Origin: Asticcacaulis sp. AC402
GTDB lineage: Bacteria > Pseudomonadota > Alphaproteobacteria > Caulobacterales > Caulobacteraceae
Reading direction: 5' to 3'
DNA: 64,000 bases
Assembly: GCF_000495835.1 (NCBI RefSeq)
Contig: NZ_AWGC01000013.1
Span: 1-64,000 of the forward strand
The notes beneath the pieces are model-generated. The model ran no database searches, was not told where the DNA came from, and was given only the letters and a program-made list of their open reading frames with translations. How positions within the stretch are numbered: position 1 is the first letter of the stretch; every line of letters starts with the position of its first letter. The position numbers were made by a program, and so were the translations under genes. Shown one piece after another: positions 37,414-46,265 of the stretch.

Positions 37414-38580
37414 ATGAGTCACTTCCCCCACCTGCAATTCGGCCACGGCGATGACATCGACGCCCTGCGTGAAGGCGTGCGCCGCTTTGCCGAGGTCGAG
37501 ATCGCGCCCCTGGCCGACGCCACTGACCGCGATGATCAATTCCCCATGCACCTGTGGAAGGCCATGGGCGAAATGGGTGTTATGGGCCTGACCGTTTCGG
37601 AGGAATACGGCGGTGCTGGCATGGGCTACCTGGCCCACGTCATCGCTCTTGAGGAGATTTCCCGCGCCTCCGCCAGTATCGGTTTGTCGTATGGCGCCCA
37701 CTCCAATCTCTGCGTCAACCAGATCAACCGCAACGGCTCGCCGCAGCAGAAGGCCAGGTACTTGCCGAAACTGATCTCCGGTGATCATGTCGGCGCTCTG
37801 GCTATGTCGGAAACCGGCGCCGGCTCGGACGTGGTGTCAATGCGCCTGCGGGCCGAGCGCAAGAACGACCGCTACATCCTGAACGGTTCCAAGATGTGGA
37901 TCACCAACGGCCCCGATGCCGATGTCCTGGTCGTTTATGCCAAGACCGACATGGATGCCGGCTCGAAAGGCATAACCGCCTTCTTGATCGAGAAGGGATT
38001 CACCGGCTTCTCGGTGGCGCAGAAACTCGACAAGCTGGGCATGCGCGGCTCGCATACCGGCGAGTTGGTCTTCGCGGATTGCGAAGTGCCGTATGAGAAT
38101 ATTCTGGGTACGGAAGGTCGCGGCGCATCGGTCCTGATGTCAGGCCTCGACTACGAGCGTGTTGTATTGTCAGGCGGGCCTCTGGGGATTATGCGCGCAT
38201 GTCTCGATACCGTGATTCCTTATATCCACGACCGCGAGCAGTTCGGCCAGCCGATCGGAAACTTCCAGCTGATGCAAGGCAAGATCGCCGACATGTATTC
38301 GACCTGGGCCGCCTGCCGCGCCTATGTCTATGCGGTGGCCCAGGCCTGCGACCGCGGCGAGACCACACGCAAGGACGCTGCCGGCTGCATTCTCTACGCC
38401 GCCGAAAAAGCTACCTGGATGGCCGGTGAGGCCATCCAGTGCCTGGGTGGCAACGGCTATACCAACGATTACCCGGTCGGCCGGCTGTGGCGCGACGCCA
38501 AACTGTACGAGATCGGTGCCGGCACCTCGGAAATCCGCCGTATGCTGATCGGCCGTGAGCTTTTCCAGGAAACCCGGTGA
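37414..38580 (+). CDS. liuA: Isovaleryl-CoA dehydrogenase
   Basis: A 388-residue FAD acyl-CoA dehydrogenase that makes 3-methylcrotonyl-CoA from isovaleryl-CoA. Characteristic stretches are [27 protein letters not shown]-type [28 protein letters not shown], and the C-terminal [20 protein letters not shown]. Operon context makes the substrate assignment firm. The stop overlaps the next ATG by one base. Confidence 0.95.
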   Translation: MSHFPHLQFGHGDDIDALREGVRRFAEVEIAPLADATDRDDQFPMHLWKAMGEMGVMGLTVSEEYGGAGMGYLAHVIALEEISRASASIGLSYGAHSNLCVNQINRNGSPQQKARYLPKLISGDHVGALAMSETGAGSDVVSMRLRAERKNDRYILNGSKMWITNGPDADVLVVYAKTDMDAGSKGITAFLIEKGFTGFSVAQKLDKLGMRGSHTGELVFADCEVPYENILGTEGRGASVLMSGLDYERVVLSGGPLGIMRACLDTVIPYIHDREQFGQPIGNFQLMQGKIADMYSTWAACRAYVYAVAQACDRGETTRKDAAGCILYAAEKATWMAGEAIQCLGGNGYTNDYPVGRLWRDAKLYEIGAGTSEIRRMLIGRELFQETR

Positions 38581-39500
38581 TGCGTTCTATTGGGAGACCC
38601 GAACGCGTCACCCTCTACGAAGTCGGCCCGCGCGACGGGCTTCAGGCGGAGACAGCGATGGTGTCGACAGCAGACAAGATCGCCCTGATCGACCGCCTGT
38701 CCCAAACCGGGCTGGAATTTATCGAGGCGGCCAGTTTCGTGTCGCCGAAATGGGTACCCCAGATGGGCGACGCCGCCGAGGTCATGGCCGGCATCACCCG
38801 ATCCGTGCAATATCCCGTTCTGACACCCAATCTTAAGGGCTACGAGGCTGCCCGCTCTGCCGGGGCCGAGGTCGTTGCCATTTTCGGCGCGGCGTCGGAA
38901 ACCTTCAGCCAGAAAAATATCAACTGCTCCGTAGCCGAGAGCCTGGACCGGTTCGTGCCGGTATGCCAACAAGCCCGCCAGGATGGCGTCAAGGTTCGCG
39001 GCTATGTCTCCTGCGTCGTTGGCTGCCCCTATGAAGGTGCGATTGAACCGGTTGCCGTCGGCGATGTCGCCGAAAAGCTACTGGCAATGGGTTGCTATGA
39101 GGTCAGCCTGGGCGACACGATTGGGGTCGGCACGCCGGCCGATGTCGAACGGCTTCTGGACGCTGTCGTTCGTCGTGTTTCGCGCAACCATCTGGCGGTC
39201 CATTTTCACGACACCTACGGTCAGGCCCTGGCCAATATTCTGACCTCTCTGGACTATGGGATTGCGACGATTGATTCCTCGGTTGGCGGGCTGGGTGGGT
39301 GTCCCTATGCGCCGGGCGCCAGCGGTAATGTCGCTACGGAGGATGTCGTGTATATGCTGAACGGCCTGGGCATTGACACGGGCGTCGACCTCAACCGGGT
39401 TATCGACGCTGCCTGGTTTATTTCGGATGTTCTGGTCCGTCCGCCCCGGTCGAAAGTGGCGCAGGCACTCAGGCCGATTTCGCCTGACCCATTACCTTGA
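38580..39500 (+). CDS. liuE: Hydroxymethylglutaryl-CoA lyase
   Basis: A 306-residue TIM-barrel lyase that cleaves HMG-CoA to acetoacetate and acetyl-CoA, the last step of the leucine pathway. The N-terminal [11 protein letters not shown] with catalytic Arg-Asp and the signature [14 protein letters not shown] with active Cys are present, as are metal His in VHFHDTYG. The tail overlaps the convergent DUF2177 gene by 32 bases. Confidence 0.95.
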   Translation: MRSIGRPERVTLYEVGPRDGLQAETAMVSTADKIALIDRLSQTGLEFIEAASFVSPKWVPQMGDAAEVMAGITRSVQYPVLTPNLKGYEAARSAGAEVVAIFGAASETFSQKNINCSVAESLDRFVPVCQQARQDGVKVRGYVSCVVGCPYEGAIEPVAVGDVAEKLLAMGCYEVSLGDTIGVGTPADVERLLDAVVRRVSRNHLAVHFHDTYGQALANILTSLDYGIATIDSSVGGLGGCPYAPGASGNVATEDVVYMLNGLGIDTGVDLNRVIDAAWFISDVLVRPPRSKVAQALRPISPDPLP

Positions 39501-39888
39501 GCAGGAACACCGTACACAAACCGGTGGTCATGGTCAGAAACGTCCCCCAGATCATGTCGATAACCGTCAGCTTCCACGACCAGCCAACAATGACCGCCTG
39601 AGCTGTCAGATCGTAGGTGCCGTAGGCCACCAGACCAAACAGGCCGGAGGCCATGGCCACCGAACCCCAGCGTACACCGTGAACCAGCGCCGGGCGGATC
39701 ACCAGCCATACCAGGCCAAATATGTAGAGCACATAAAAAGCGACCGCGGCGACCATGTCGGGCTTGGGGCGCATGAGGTCACCCATGATCGGAGCGTACA
39801 GCATTCCCACCATGGTCGTCAGCCAGACGACGTCCAGCGCCAGCATGACCAGCGCGGCGATCCCATAGGCCAAAAGAATGCGAAGCAT
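39469..39888 (-). CDS. DUF2177 family membrane protein
   Basis: A 139-residue inner-membrane protein with four helices. Recognisable DUF2177 segments are [44 protein letters not shown] and [12 protein letters not shown]. It follows chrR by three bases and so belongs to the sigma/anti-sigma operon. DUF2177 genes often accompany the ChrR regulon, pointing to a role in membrane or photo-oxidative stress. The biochemical role is unknown. Confidence 0.85.
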   Translation of the reverse strand: MLRILLAYGIAALVMLALDVVWLTTMVGMLYAPIMGDLMRPKPDMVAAVAFYVLYIFGLVWLVIRPALVHGVRWGSVAMASGLFGLVAYGTYDLTAQAVIVGWSWKLTVIDMIWGTFLTMTTGLCTVFLLKVMGQAKSA

Positions 39889-39891
39889 CGG

Positions 39892-40551
39892 CTATATCCC
39901 TGCAAAAGGCTGAAGCAGCCAGGCAATAACGCTCTTTGGTACAATCGGCGCCTCTTGTACCACCAGACACAGGCAGTCGTCATCGCCTTCCATCGCCGGC
40001 GAATGGCAGATGTCGTCATCGTCGCACAAGGCAAAATCTCCGGCGCAGTAGGCCCCCTTGTGGTCGCGATACCGACCATGCAGCATGACGGTGATTTCGC
40101 GACCGCGGTGGTTGTGTTCCGGCATTTGCAGGCCCGACCGGACCGACATCAGATAGGTCTTAGAACCCTTGGGCGCGCCGTCCAGTATGATGGGTGCCAT
40201 CCAAACCCCAGGTGCTGCCCAGTAACGGTCTTTGATCACCACCGCCTTTAACGATTCCGGCAGGTCGAAACCCTCCAGGAAGGCGGGCCGGCGGCCGGCC
40301 GGCGGCACCTCCTCCGACTCCGGACGTTCGATCCGCGCCAGGGCAAGGTCGAGGGCATTGTCTGACACCGCCACCCCCTCCAGTACGCTCATCATCGCGC
40401 CGCCGATCTGGTCGAACAGCGCCAGGTCACCGCGGCAATGCACACAGGCCTCGGCGTGGGTGCGAACAGCCAGGGCCATTCCGGGCGCCAACGCGCCACG
40501 ATGATAGTCCCACAGCAGGTCTTCGTCGGGATGGTGATTAGGGGTACTCAT
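39892..40551 (-). CDS. chrR: ChrR-type zinc-binding anti-sigma factor
   Basis: A 219-residue two-domain anti-sigma factor. The N-terminal zinc motif is HAEACVHC (His32, Cys36, Cys39) with His6/7 ahead of it. The C-terminal cupin carries HNHRGRE and a later ICHSP, matching the second metal site that ChrR needs to respond to singlet oxygen. It ends in PFAGI, much like known ChrR. Its ATG overlaps the sigma factor stop by four bases. Confidence 0.93.
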   Translation of the reverse strand: MSTPNHHPDEDLLWDYHRGALAPGMALAVRTHAEACVHCRGDLALFDQIGGAMMSVLEGVAVSDNALDLALARIERPESEEVPPAGRRPAFLEGFDLPESLKAVVIKDRYWAAPGVWMAPIILDGAPKGSKTYLMSVRSGLQMPEHNHRGREITVMLHGRYRDHKGAYCAGDFALCDDDDICHSPAMEGDDDCLCLVVQEAPIVPKSVIAWLLQPFAGI

Positions 40552-41129
40552 ACTGGGTCTCCGGGTAAGGTCGCGGACATAGCGGTCTTCAGCCGCGTCA
40601 TGGCCAGGCGCAGGCGCGACTTGACAGTGCCGAGCGGCAGGGCCAGCGCCTTGGCGATATCGCCGTGCGACAAATCTTCATAGAATGACATGCGTAGGAT
40701 AGTCTTTTGCTCTGGCGGCAGTATCTCCAGCATGCCGGAGAGGCTGCGCGCTGACTGGCTGTCGCTTAGCACCACATCGGCAGGACGTGGCGGTTCGGAT
40801 TGCCACAGGTCCTCTGGCAACTCGCGCACACGCTTGGCCTTGCGGGCGGCATCGATGCGCAGATTGCGGGCAATTGAATAGATCCAGGTCACGGCTGTTG
40901 CCTTGGTCGGGTCGAACATCTCGGCTTTGCGCCAAACTTTCAACATCACATCCTGAGCAAGGTCCTCGGCTTCCTGCGGTGTCATGCCCTGGCCCATGAC
41001 AAAAGCTTTCAGCTTGGGCGCAAACCGTGCGAAAAGCTGGGCATAGGCTTGCCGGTCACGCGACTGCGCTATCCGCATAACCAGCGTTTCGGGAGTCTGC
41101 ACCACCGGGCCTGGACCGTCGTCATTCAT
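40548..41129 (-). CDS. rpoE: ECF sigma factor partnered with ChrR (RpoE-type)
   Basis: A 193-residue ECF sigma factor. Region 2 reads AEDLAQDVMLKVWRKAEMFDPTKATAVTWIYSIARN, and region 4 reads LPPEQKTILRMSFYEDLSHGDIAKALALPLGTVKSRLR. ATG 41129 (MNDDGPGPVVQTPE) is chosen over an upstream in-frame start at 41171. A TGATCC-N18-TACACT promoter candidate lies upstream, suggesting autoregulation. Close relatives of this ECF-ChrR class govern the singlet-oxygen response in Rhodobacter and Caulobacter. Confidence 0.93.
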   Translation of the reverse strand: MNDDGPGPVVQTPETLVMRIAQSRDRQAYAQLFARFAPKLKAFVMGQGMTPQEAEDLAQDVMLKVWRKAEMFDPTKATAVTWIYSIARNLRIDAARKAKRVRELPEDLWQSEPPRPADVVLSDSQSARSLSGMLEILPPEQKTILRMSFYEDLSHGDIAKALALPLGTVKSRLRLAMTRLKTAMSATLPGDPV

Positions 41130-41224
41130 GGCCACCAGCGTAACAAGGTTGTAGGTACTATCAAGGCGCATTTTCGTTTAAAAACCTGTCCGGCCATTGA
41201 GGACATTCAGCCGGAATTATGCCT

Positions 41225-41254
41225 AGTGTACGGCGGCTGCAATCGCGTGGATCA
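41225..41254 (-). promoter_or_regulatory. Candidate sigma-E promoter of the sigma/chrR operon
   Basis: On the minus strand TGATCC (41254-41249) is followed after 18 bases by TACACT (41230-41225), about 95 bases before the sigma ATG. The -35 is identical to the plus-strand promoter 33 bases away. Confidence 0.6.
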
Positions 41255-41286
41255 TTGCGTCTGCGAATTATTTGCCCGCCTGCCAG

Positions 41287-41316
41287 TGATCCGCCTGACC
41301 CGCCCCCGCGTAAGCT
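41287..41316 (+). promoter_or_regulatory. Candidate sigma-E promoter of the amine oxidase operon
   Basis: TGATCC (41287-41292), 18-base spacer, TAAGCT (41311-41316), 33 bases before the ATG. The element order and sequence match the RpoE/ChrR promoter form known in Rhodobacter (TGATCC ... TAAGA). Confidence 0.65.
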
Positions 41317-41349
41317 TTTTTTGCAATCGTTAACCCGGACTAACCAACC

Positions 41350-42732
41350 ATGCATGATTTGATCGACAGCACCTCCGCCCGCCGCCACCCGGCCAGCCGC
41401 CGAGTCGCTGTGGTCGGATCGGGTATTGCCGGCCTTTCCGCTGCTTGGCACCTTCATCCGCACTGCGATGTGACGGTTTTCGAAAGTGGCGATGAACCCG
41501 GTGGCCACAGCCATTCGGTCAATGTCGGCAGCGCATCCGAGCCCCTGTGGATCGACATGGGTTTCATCGTGTTCAACGAAAACTGCTACCCCAACCTGGT
41601 CGCCCTGTTCAAACATATCGACGTCGAGCATCAACTGACCGACATGTCGTTTGGTGTCAGTGTCGACGCCGGAGCGCTGGAGTACGGCTCCATCGGTCTA
41701 AAGGGGCTCTTCGCGCAACGCCGCAACCTGTTCCGCCCGCGCTTTTTGAGCCTGCTGCTCGACATCGTCCGCTTTTACCGCGAAGCGCCGAGAGACCTGG
41801 CGGCGTTGAAGCTGGAAGGCTATCGGCTGGGCGACTATCTGCGCGACCGCAACTACGGCCGCGCCTTTATCGATGACCACCTTCTTCCCCAGGCGGCCGC
41901 TATCTGGTCGACTTCGGCGCGCCAGATTATGGACTATCCCTTCCGAGCCTTCATCGCCTTTTTCGAAAACCATGGTTTGCTCAAGATCGCTGATCGCATA
42001 CTTTGGCGCAGCGTTGTTGGCGGTGCCCAGGCCTATCTAAAAAAGCTGATCGCGCCCTTTCGCGACTGTATACGCACGAACAGCGCGATCGTCGCCGCCC
42101 GGCGCGGCGGGCAAGGCGTCGTTCTGACCGATGTCCACGGCACCGCCCATGCCTTTGATGATGTGATCTTCGCAACCCATGCTGATGTCACACTGAAGAT
42201 TTTGAGCGACGCCAACAGCGAGGAAGCGCGGGTTCTTGGCGCCTTTCCCTATACAAAGAACGAAGTCGTGCTCCACACCGATCCCGGTTTCATGCCTAAC
42301 CGCAAGGGTGCATGGTCGGCCTGGAACTATCGCGGCGAGCGCGATGCCGGCAACGAACAGCAGTTGTGCGTCACCTACTGGATGAACCTGCTGCAGGTTC
42401 TGAAAAGTGAACGCAACTACTTCGTGACGCTGAACCCGACCCATAGCGTCGATCCTGCCCAGGTCATCAAACGCGTCGAATTCGAACATCCGCTGTTCAA
42501 TGCCCAGGCCATGGCGGCGCAGGCTGAGTTGCCCGCGCTGCAAGGGGTCAACCGCACCTGGTTCTGCGGTGCCTATTTCGGATCGGGCTTTCACGAAGAC
42601 GGCCTGCAATCGGGCCTGGCCGTGGCAGAGGCCATGACCGGCATCAGGCGCCCTTGGGACTTTGACTGGAGCAAGAGCCGCATCGGCTATAATCCCTGGG
42701 CGGCGCCGGAGGTCCGGGAGGCCGCCGAATGA
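41350..42732 (+). CDS. FAD-dependent amine oxidase/desaturase-like protein of the sigma-E regulon
   Basis: A 460-residue flavoprotein. The dinucleotide loop VVGSGIAGLSAAWHL is near residue 22, FESGDEPGGHSHSV follows, and the C-terminal FAD segment is WFCGAYFGSGFHEDGLQSG. This family regularly precedes DUF1365 genes and is linked to fatty-acid modification and singlet-oxygen defence, though the reaction is unknown. It is preceded by a sigma-E-like promoter and overlaps DUF1365 by four bases. Confidence 0.87.
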   Translation: MHDLIDSTSARRHPASRRVAVVGSGIAGLSAAWHLHPHCDVTVFESGDEPGGHSHSVNVGSASEPLWIDMGFIVFNENCYPNLVALFKHIDVEHQLTDMSFGVSVDAGALEYGSIGLKGLFAQRRNLFRPRFLSLLLDIVRFYREAPRDLAALKLEGYRLGDYLRDRNYGRAFIDDHLLPQAAAIWSTSARQIMDYPFRAFIAFFENHGLLKIADRILWRSVVGGAQAYLKKLIAPFRDCIRTNSAIVAARRGGQGVVLTDVHGTAHAFDDVIFATHADVTLKILSDANSEEARVLGAFPYTKNEVVLHTDPGFMPNRKGAWSAWNYRGERDAGNEQQLCVTYWMNLLQVLKSERNYFVTLNPTHSVDPAQVIKRVEFEHPLFNAQAMAAQAELPALQGVNRTWFCGAYFGSGFHEDGLQSGLAVAEAMTGIRRPWDFDWSKSRIGYNPWAAPEVREAAE

Positions 42733-43493
42733 AGTCCAGCCTTTATGCCGGCGAGGTCGTGCACCAACGCTTTGCGCCGAAACGCCACCGCCTCAGCTAT
42801 CACATTTTTCAAGTGCTGCTCGACCTCGACCGGCTGCACGATTTACCGCGGCTAATGTCGCGCAATCGCTTCAATCTGTTCGGCTTTTACGATCGCGACC
42901 ATGGCCCGGACCAGGCGGAAAGTCGCAGTGCTCCGCTGAATGTCCGCATGCGGACCATGTTGTCAGAACGCGGCCTGTATCAGACCGATGACAGGCTCTT
43001 CTTGATGGCGATGCCGCGGGTTCTGGGGTTTGTTTTCAATCCGATCAGCCTTTACTTCGTCGTGCGCGAAGAGCGCGTTACGGCCGTTATCTATGAGGTC
43101 AACAATACCTTCGGCGACCGCCATTCCTATGTGCTGCCGGTCCATGACGATGCGCGGCATATTCGCCAGCACAGTGACAAGCGCCTGCACGTATCGCCCT
43201 TTATGGACAGCAAGGACATGACCTATGACTTCGACCTGAACGCGCCGGAGGAAAGGTTTGCCTTGAGCATTCACCTGCGCCAGGGCGACCGCGACATGCT
43301 TTTTGCCGGCTTCACGGCGAAACGTCAAAGCTTGAGCGACCGCAATCTGCTGCAGCTGTTCCTGGCCATGCCGCTGATGACGCTGAAGGTGGTTGTGGGA
43401 ATCCATTGGGAGGCGTTGCTGATTGCACTGAAGGGCATCACATTGAAGCCCAAACCGCCGACGGCGCGCTCCAGCATAAGTGTCCAGAGATGA
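42729..43493 (+). CDS. DUF1365 family protein
   Basis: A 254-residue protein with family blocks LYAGEVVHQRFAPKRHRLSY, LGFVFNPISLYFVV, VNNTFGDRHSYVLP and KRLHVSPFMDSKDMTYDF. DUF1365 proteins travel with the FAD protein upstream and often with cyclopropane-fatty-acid synthases in ChrR regulons, so a part in lipid modification is likely (inference). No cfa gene follows here. An esterase takes its place, with a four-base overlap. Confidence 0.87.
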   Translation: MKSSLYAGEVVHQRFAPKRHRLSYHIFQVLLDLDRLHDLPRLMSRNRFNLFGFYDRDHGPDQAESRSAPLNVRMRTMLSERGLYQTDDRLFLMAMPRVLGFVFNPISLYFVVREERVTAVIYEVNNTFGDRHSYVLPVHDDARHIRQHSDKRLHVSPFMDSKDMTYDFDLNAPEERFALSIHLRQGDRDMLFAGFTAKRQSLSDRNLLQLFLAMPLMTLKVVVGIHWEALLIALKGITLKPKPPTARSSISVQR

Positions 43494-44341
43494 CCTTGAC
43501 CAAACGCAGTTTCTTCGCACTGAGCCTTGGCAGCCTGGGTAGTCTGTTGGCTGGCTGCAATACGCTCAGTCTGTTCAACCGTTTTACGCCCAAGGACAGT
43601 GGCGTCCGCAAGGTAGCGCACGACATTGCCTTTGGCGACGATCCGCGCCAGCGCTACGATATCTACGCTCCGTTTGGCAAGACCGGTTTGCCAATGCTGG
43701 TCTTCTTCTATGGCGGCGGCTGGAACAGCGGTTCAAAGAACGACTATGCCTGGATGGGCCACGCCCTGGCGTCTATGGGCTTTGTCGTCGCCATTGCGGA
43801 CTATCGTCTGGTGCCACAGGTTTTGTATCCTGCCTTCCTGGAAGACAATGCCGCGGCGGTTAAGCACGTTCTGGCGCATGCGGCGGACTATGGCGGTGAC
43901 CCGACACGGCTGGGGACAATCGGCCAGTCGGCCGGCGGCTATGCCGCGGTGATGATGGCGCTGGATCCGCGTTACTTGCCGCAGGGGACGCTCAAGGCCT
44001 GCGTCGGCATTGCCGGACCGTATGACTTTTATCCTTTCGACGTGCCGGCTTCCATTGATACCTTTAGCTATTGGCCGACGCCGGAAGAAACCCAGCCGAT
44101 AACCTACGCCCGCAAGCTGGCGACGAAGTTTCTGCTGTTGCAAAGCCGCGCCGATACCGTGGTGGGCCTACACAATGCCGTCAATCTGGAGAAGAAGCTG
44201 CGCGAAGCCGGAACCGATGTGACCTTGAAGCTGTATGACGGCCTCAGTCATCAGGACACAGCCGCAGTCTATGCCGTGCCGTTCCGCAACAAGGACACGC
44301 TGTTTACCGATACGAAGGCGTTTCTGGCGCGTGCACTTTAA
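43490..44341 (+). CDS. Lipoprotein alpha/beta hydrolase (esterase)
   Basis: A 283-residue hydrolase. ATG 43490 overlaps the DUF1365 stop and gives an N-terminus with lipobox LAGC (Cys near residue 22), so it is probably lipid-anchored in the envelope. The carboxylesterase-type oxyanion loop FYGGGWNSGS, nucleophile GQSAGGYA and late His in GLSHQDTA form the expected machinery. It is third in the sigma-E-type operon. An acyl ester of damaged lipid would be a fitting substrate, but none is shown. Confidence 0.85.
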   Translation: MTLTKRSFFALSLGSLGSLLAGCNTLSLFNRFTPKDSGVRKVAHDIAFGDDPRQRYDIYAPFGKTGLPMLVFFYGGGWNSGSKNDYAWMGHALASMGFVVAIADYRLVPQVLYPAFLEDNAAAVKHVLAHAADYGGDPTRLGTIGQSAGGYAAVMMALDPRYLPQGTLKACVGIAGPYDFYPFDVPASIDTFSYWPTPEETQPITYARKLATKFLLLQSRADTVVGLHNAVNLEKKLREAGTDVTLKLYDGLSHQDTAAVYAVPFRNKDTLFTDTKAFLARAL

Positions 44342-44385
44342 GTGATCTGCGCCTGCGGTTTCGACAGCAAAGTGTGATCCACAGA

Positions 44386-44512
44386 TAATACCAATCCTCG
44401 ATGACATTGACTCATCGCGGTTTGGCAAGCGCGACGGCGCGCCCGAGCTTTTGCGAGGAGCCATGCGGCGTTTGAGCTGAAGAAAATGCGAACACCAAGC
44501 GTCATTCAACAC
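44386..44512. repeat. Family C repeat, truncated (copy C2)
   Basis: It opens TAATACCAATCCTCGATGAC with the subterminal ATGA...TCATCG hairpin. It carries the CGCCCGAGCTTTTGCGAGGAG core in reverse orientation to C1 and stops at AAGCGTCATT, so the other terminal GGTATAA is missing. Confidence 0.8.
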
Positions 44513-44676
44513 CCTCTGGGCTGAAATCGGCGGGCGGGCGGGCTGACGAGCGAAGCTCGTCGAAAGACACAAGGCCACGGGACGGTTATGCACGTTTTGC
44601 GCTATCCATCTTGTTTAACTGGCCTATCTGTGGACACCCCTTATTGCTATGCCTGCCCCCACGGGCACGTCAACGC
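44513..44676. other. Intergenic stretch after truncated repeat
   Basis: No ORF, terminator or repeat is recognised. It lies between convergent genes. Confidence 0.4.
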
Positions 44677-46182
44677 CTAAACCACCGCCGGGCAATTCTG
44701 CTTCACAAACGCCGCATGGTCTGGAATGCCAGACACGGTCCGATCCAAGATGATCCTCAGATTCTTCATGAAATCCGTCAGGTCGTCCTCGCTGATCGTA
44801 GCGGTTAACGGCGCCGAAGCACCCGGCATAACCCCCTGGCCGATCAGCACCTGAGCCCAGTTGGTTTCCTTGAACAGGTCCTCGTCCTCGATCAGCAAGC
44901 GACCATGCAAGCGGAAATAGTCGATCTTGTGTGCCAGGGTGTCGGGAATATCCATCGTCCGGCAATAGTCCCAGAACGGCGTGTCGTTGCGTTTTGTCGA
45001 CTTGTAATGCAGGACCAGAAAATCGCGGATCAGTTCGTATTCATGCGCGGTCTGACGGTTGTATTCGGCGATTTCCAACGGATTGAACCGCTTGTCGGGG
45101 AACAGCCGCAAGAAACGTGTCATGCCCGACTGCACGAGATGAATGCTGGTCGATTCCAGAGGTTCCATAAAGCCCGACGCCAGACCCAGGGCGACGCAGT
45201 TCTTGACCCAGGAGTTCTTGCGGCGGCCAGTGACGAACTTCAGTATCCGCGGCTCGGCCAGAGGTTCTCCGTCGACATGGTCGCGCAGGGTTTTGACCGC
45301 ATCGTCTTCACTCAGGAAGGTGCTGCAGAAGACATGGCCGTTTCCGGTACGGTGCTGAAGCGGGATGCGCCATTGCCAGCCGCAGCCATGGGCGCGCGCC
45401 CGGGTGTAGGGTTTAAGCGGTCCGTAGGACGTCGTCGGCATGGCGGCGGCTCTGTCACACGGTAACCAGTGCTGCCAGTTAACGTACCCCGCCTTCATCG
45501 CGTCCTCAATCAGCACGCCACGAAAACCCGAACAGTCGATGAACATTTCGCCTTCGACAACCTGGCCGTTTTCCAGAGTGAGTGATTCGATAAAGCCGTC
45601 GGAACTGCGCAAATTGGCGCCCGCGACCTTGCCCTCGATGCGCCTGACGCCAGAATTCTCGCAGCCGATACGCATGAACTGGGCCATCAGTCCGGCATCG
45701 AATTGGAAGGCGTAGTCGATGCCCTCCATCGACGTGTTGGGCACCTGTTTGATGCGGGCGAAGCGGTTTTGCCGGGCCGCCAGGGTGTTGAGACTGAAGT
45801 CCCACAAATTGATATCGTGACCACGCAAGCGTTGGGCCAGCCAGTACTGGTAAAATGGCAATATGCCCAGCGCCTGACCCGGCGCGCCAAAGGCATGCAT
45901 ATAGCTCTGACCCTTTTCGTACCAGTCGACGAACTCGATCCCCAGCTTGAAGGTACCCTGGACCCGCGACAGGAACTGGTTCTCGTCGATTCCCAGATAA
46001 ATCAGCAGCTTGGTCAGGGGCGGAATGGTGGCTTCGCCCACCCCGACCGTGCCGATGTCGTCGGATTCGACGACGGTAATTTTGATCGACCGGCCCCAGG
46101 TCTTGGCCAGCATGGCGGCACTCAGCCAACCGGCGGTGCCGCCACCCAGGACAACAACGTTCTTGATCAGATGTTCGCTCAT
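44677..46182 (-). CDS. Flavin-dependent 'tryptophan halogenase' family protein (second copy)
   Basis: A 501-residue FAD protein. FAD loop GGGTAGW (13-19), WQWRIP at 269-274, Lys79 in GTFKLGIEF and Glu343 in EPLESTSIH keep the catalytic pair of known halogenases. It parallels the copy at 3.5-5.1 kb throughout. It lies just downstream of a TonB receptor in the same direction, separated by an intrinsic terminator, so the two are probably one regulon with reduced readthrough. Substrate unknown. The genomic setting points to glycan or glycan-linked aromatic uptake rather than tryptophan (inference). Confidence 0.87.
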   Translation of the reverse strand: MSEHLIKNVVVLGGGTAGWLSAAMLAKTWGRSIKITVVESDDIGTVGVGEATIPPLTKLLIYLGIDENQFLSRVQGTFKLGIEFVDWYEKGQSYMHAFGAPGQALGILPFYQYWLAQRLRGHDINLWDFSLNTLAARQNRFARIKQVPNTSMEGIDYAFQFDAGLMAQFMRIGCENSGVRRIEGKVAGANLRSSDGFIESLTLENGQVVEGEMFIDCSGFRGVLIEDAMKAGYVNWQHWLPCDRAAAMPTTSYGPLKPYTRARAHGCGWQWRIPLQHRTGNGHVFCSTFLSEDDAVKTLRDHVDGEPLAEPRILKFVTGRRKNSWVKNCVALGLASGFMEPLESTSIHLVQSGMTRFLRLFPDKRFNPLEIAEYNRQTAHEYELIRDFLVLHYKSTKRNDTPFWDYCRTMDIPDTLAHKIDYFRLHGRLLIEDEDLFKETNWAQVLIGQGVMPGASAPLTATISEDDLTDFMKNLRIILDRTVSGIPDHAAFVKQNCPAVV

Positions 46183-46207
46183 TGCTCGCTCTTAGCCGAT
46201 TTCGCCC

Positions 46208-46252
46208 ATAAAAAACACCTGCCGGTCGCAAAACCGGCAGGTGTCGTTTTCC
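46208..46252 (-). terminator. Intrinsic terminator between TonB receptor and halogenase-like gene
   Basis: Stem ACACCTGCCGGT/ACCGGCAGGTGT. Read on the minus strand it is followed by a T run (the A run 46209-46214 on the plus strand). Confidence 0.85.
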
Positions 46253-46265
46253 GTACCGGACTGGC

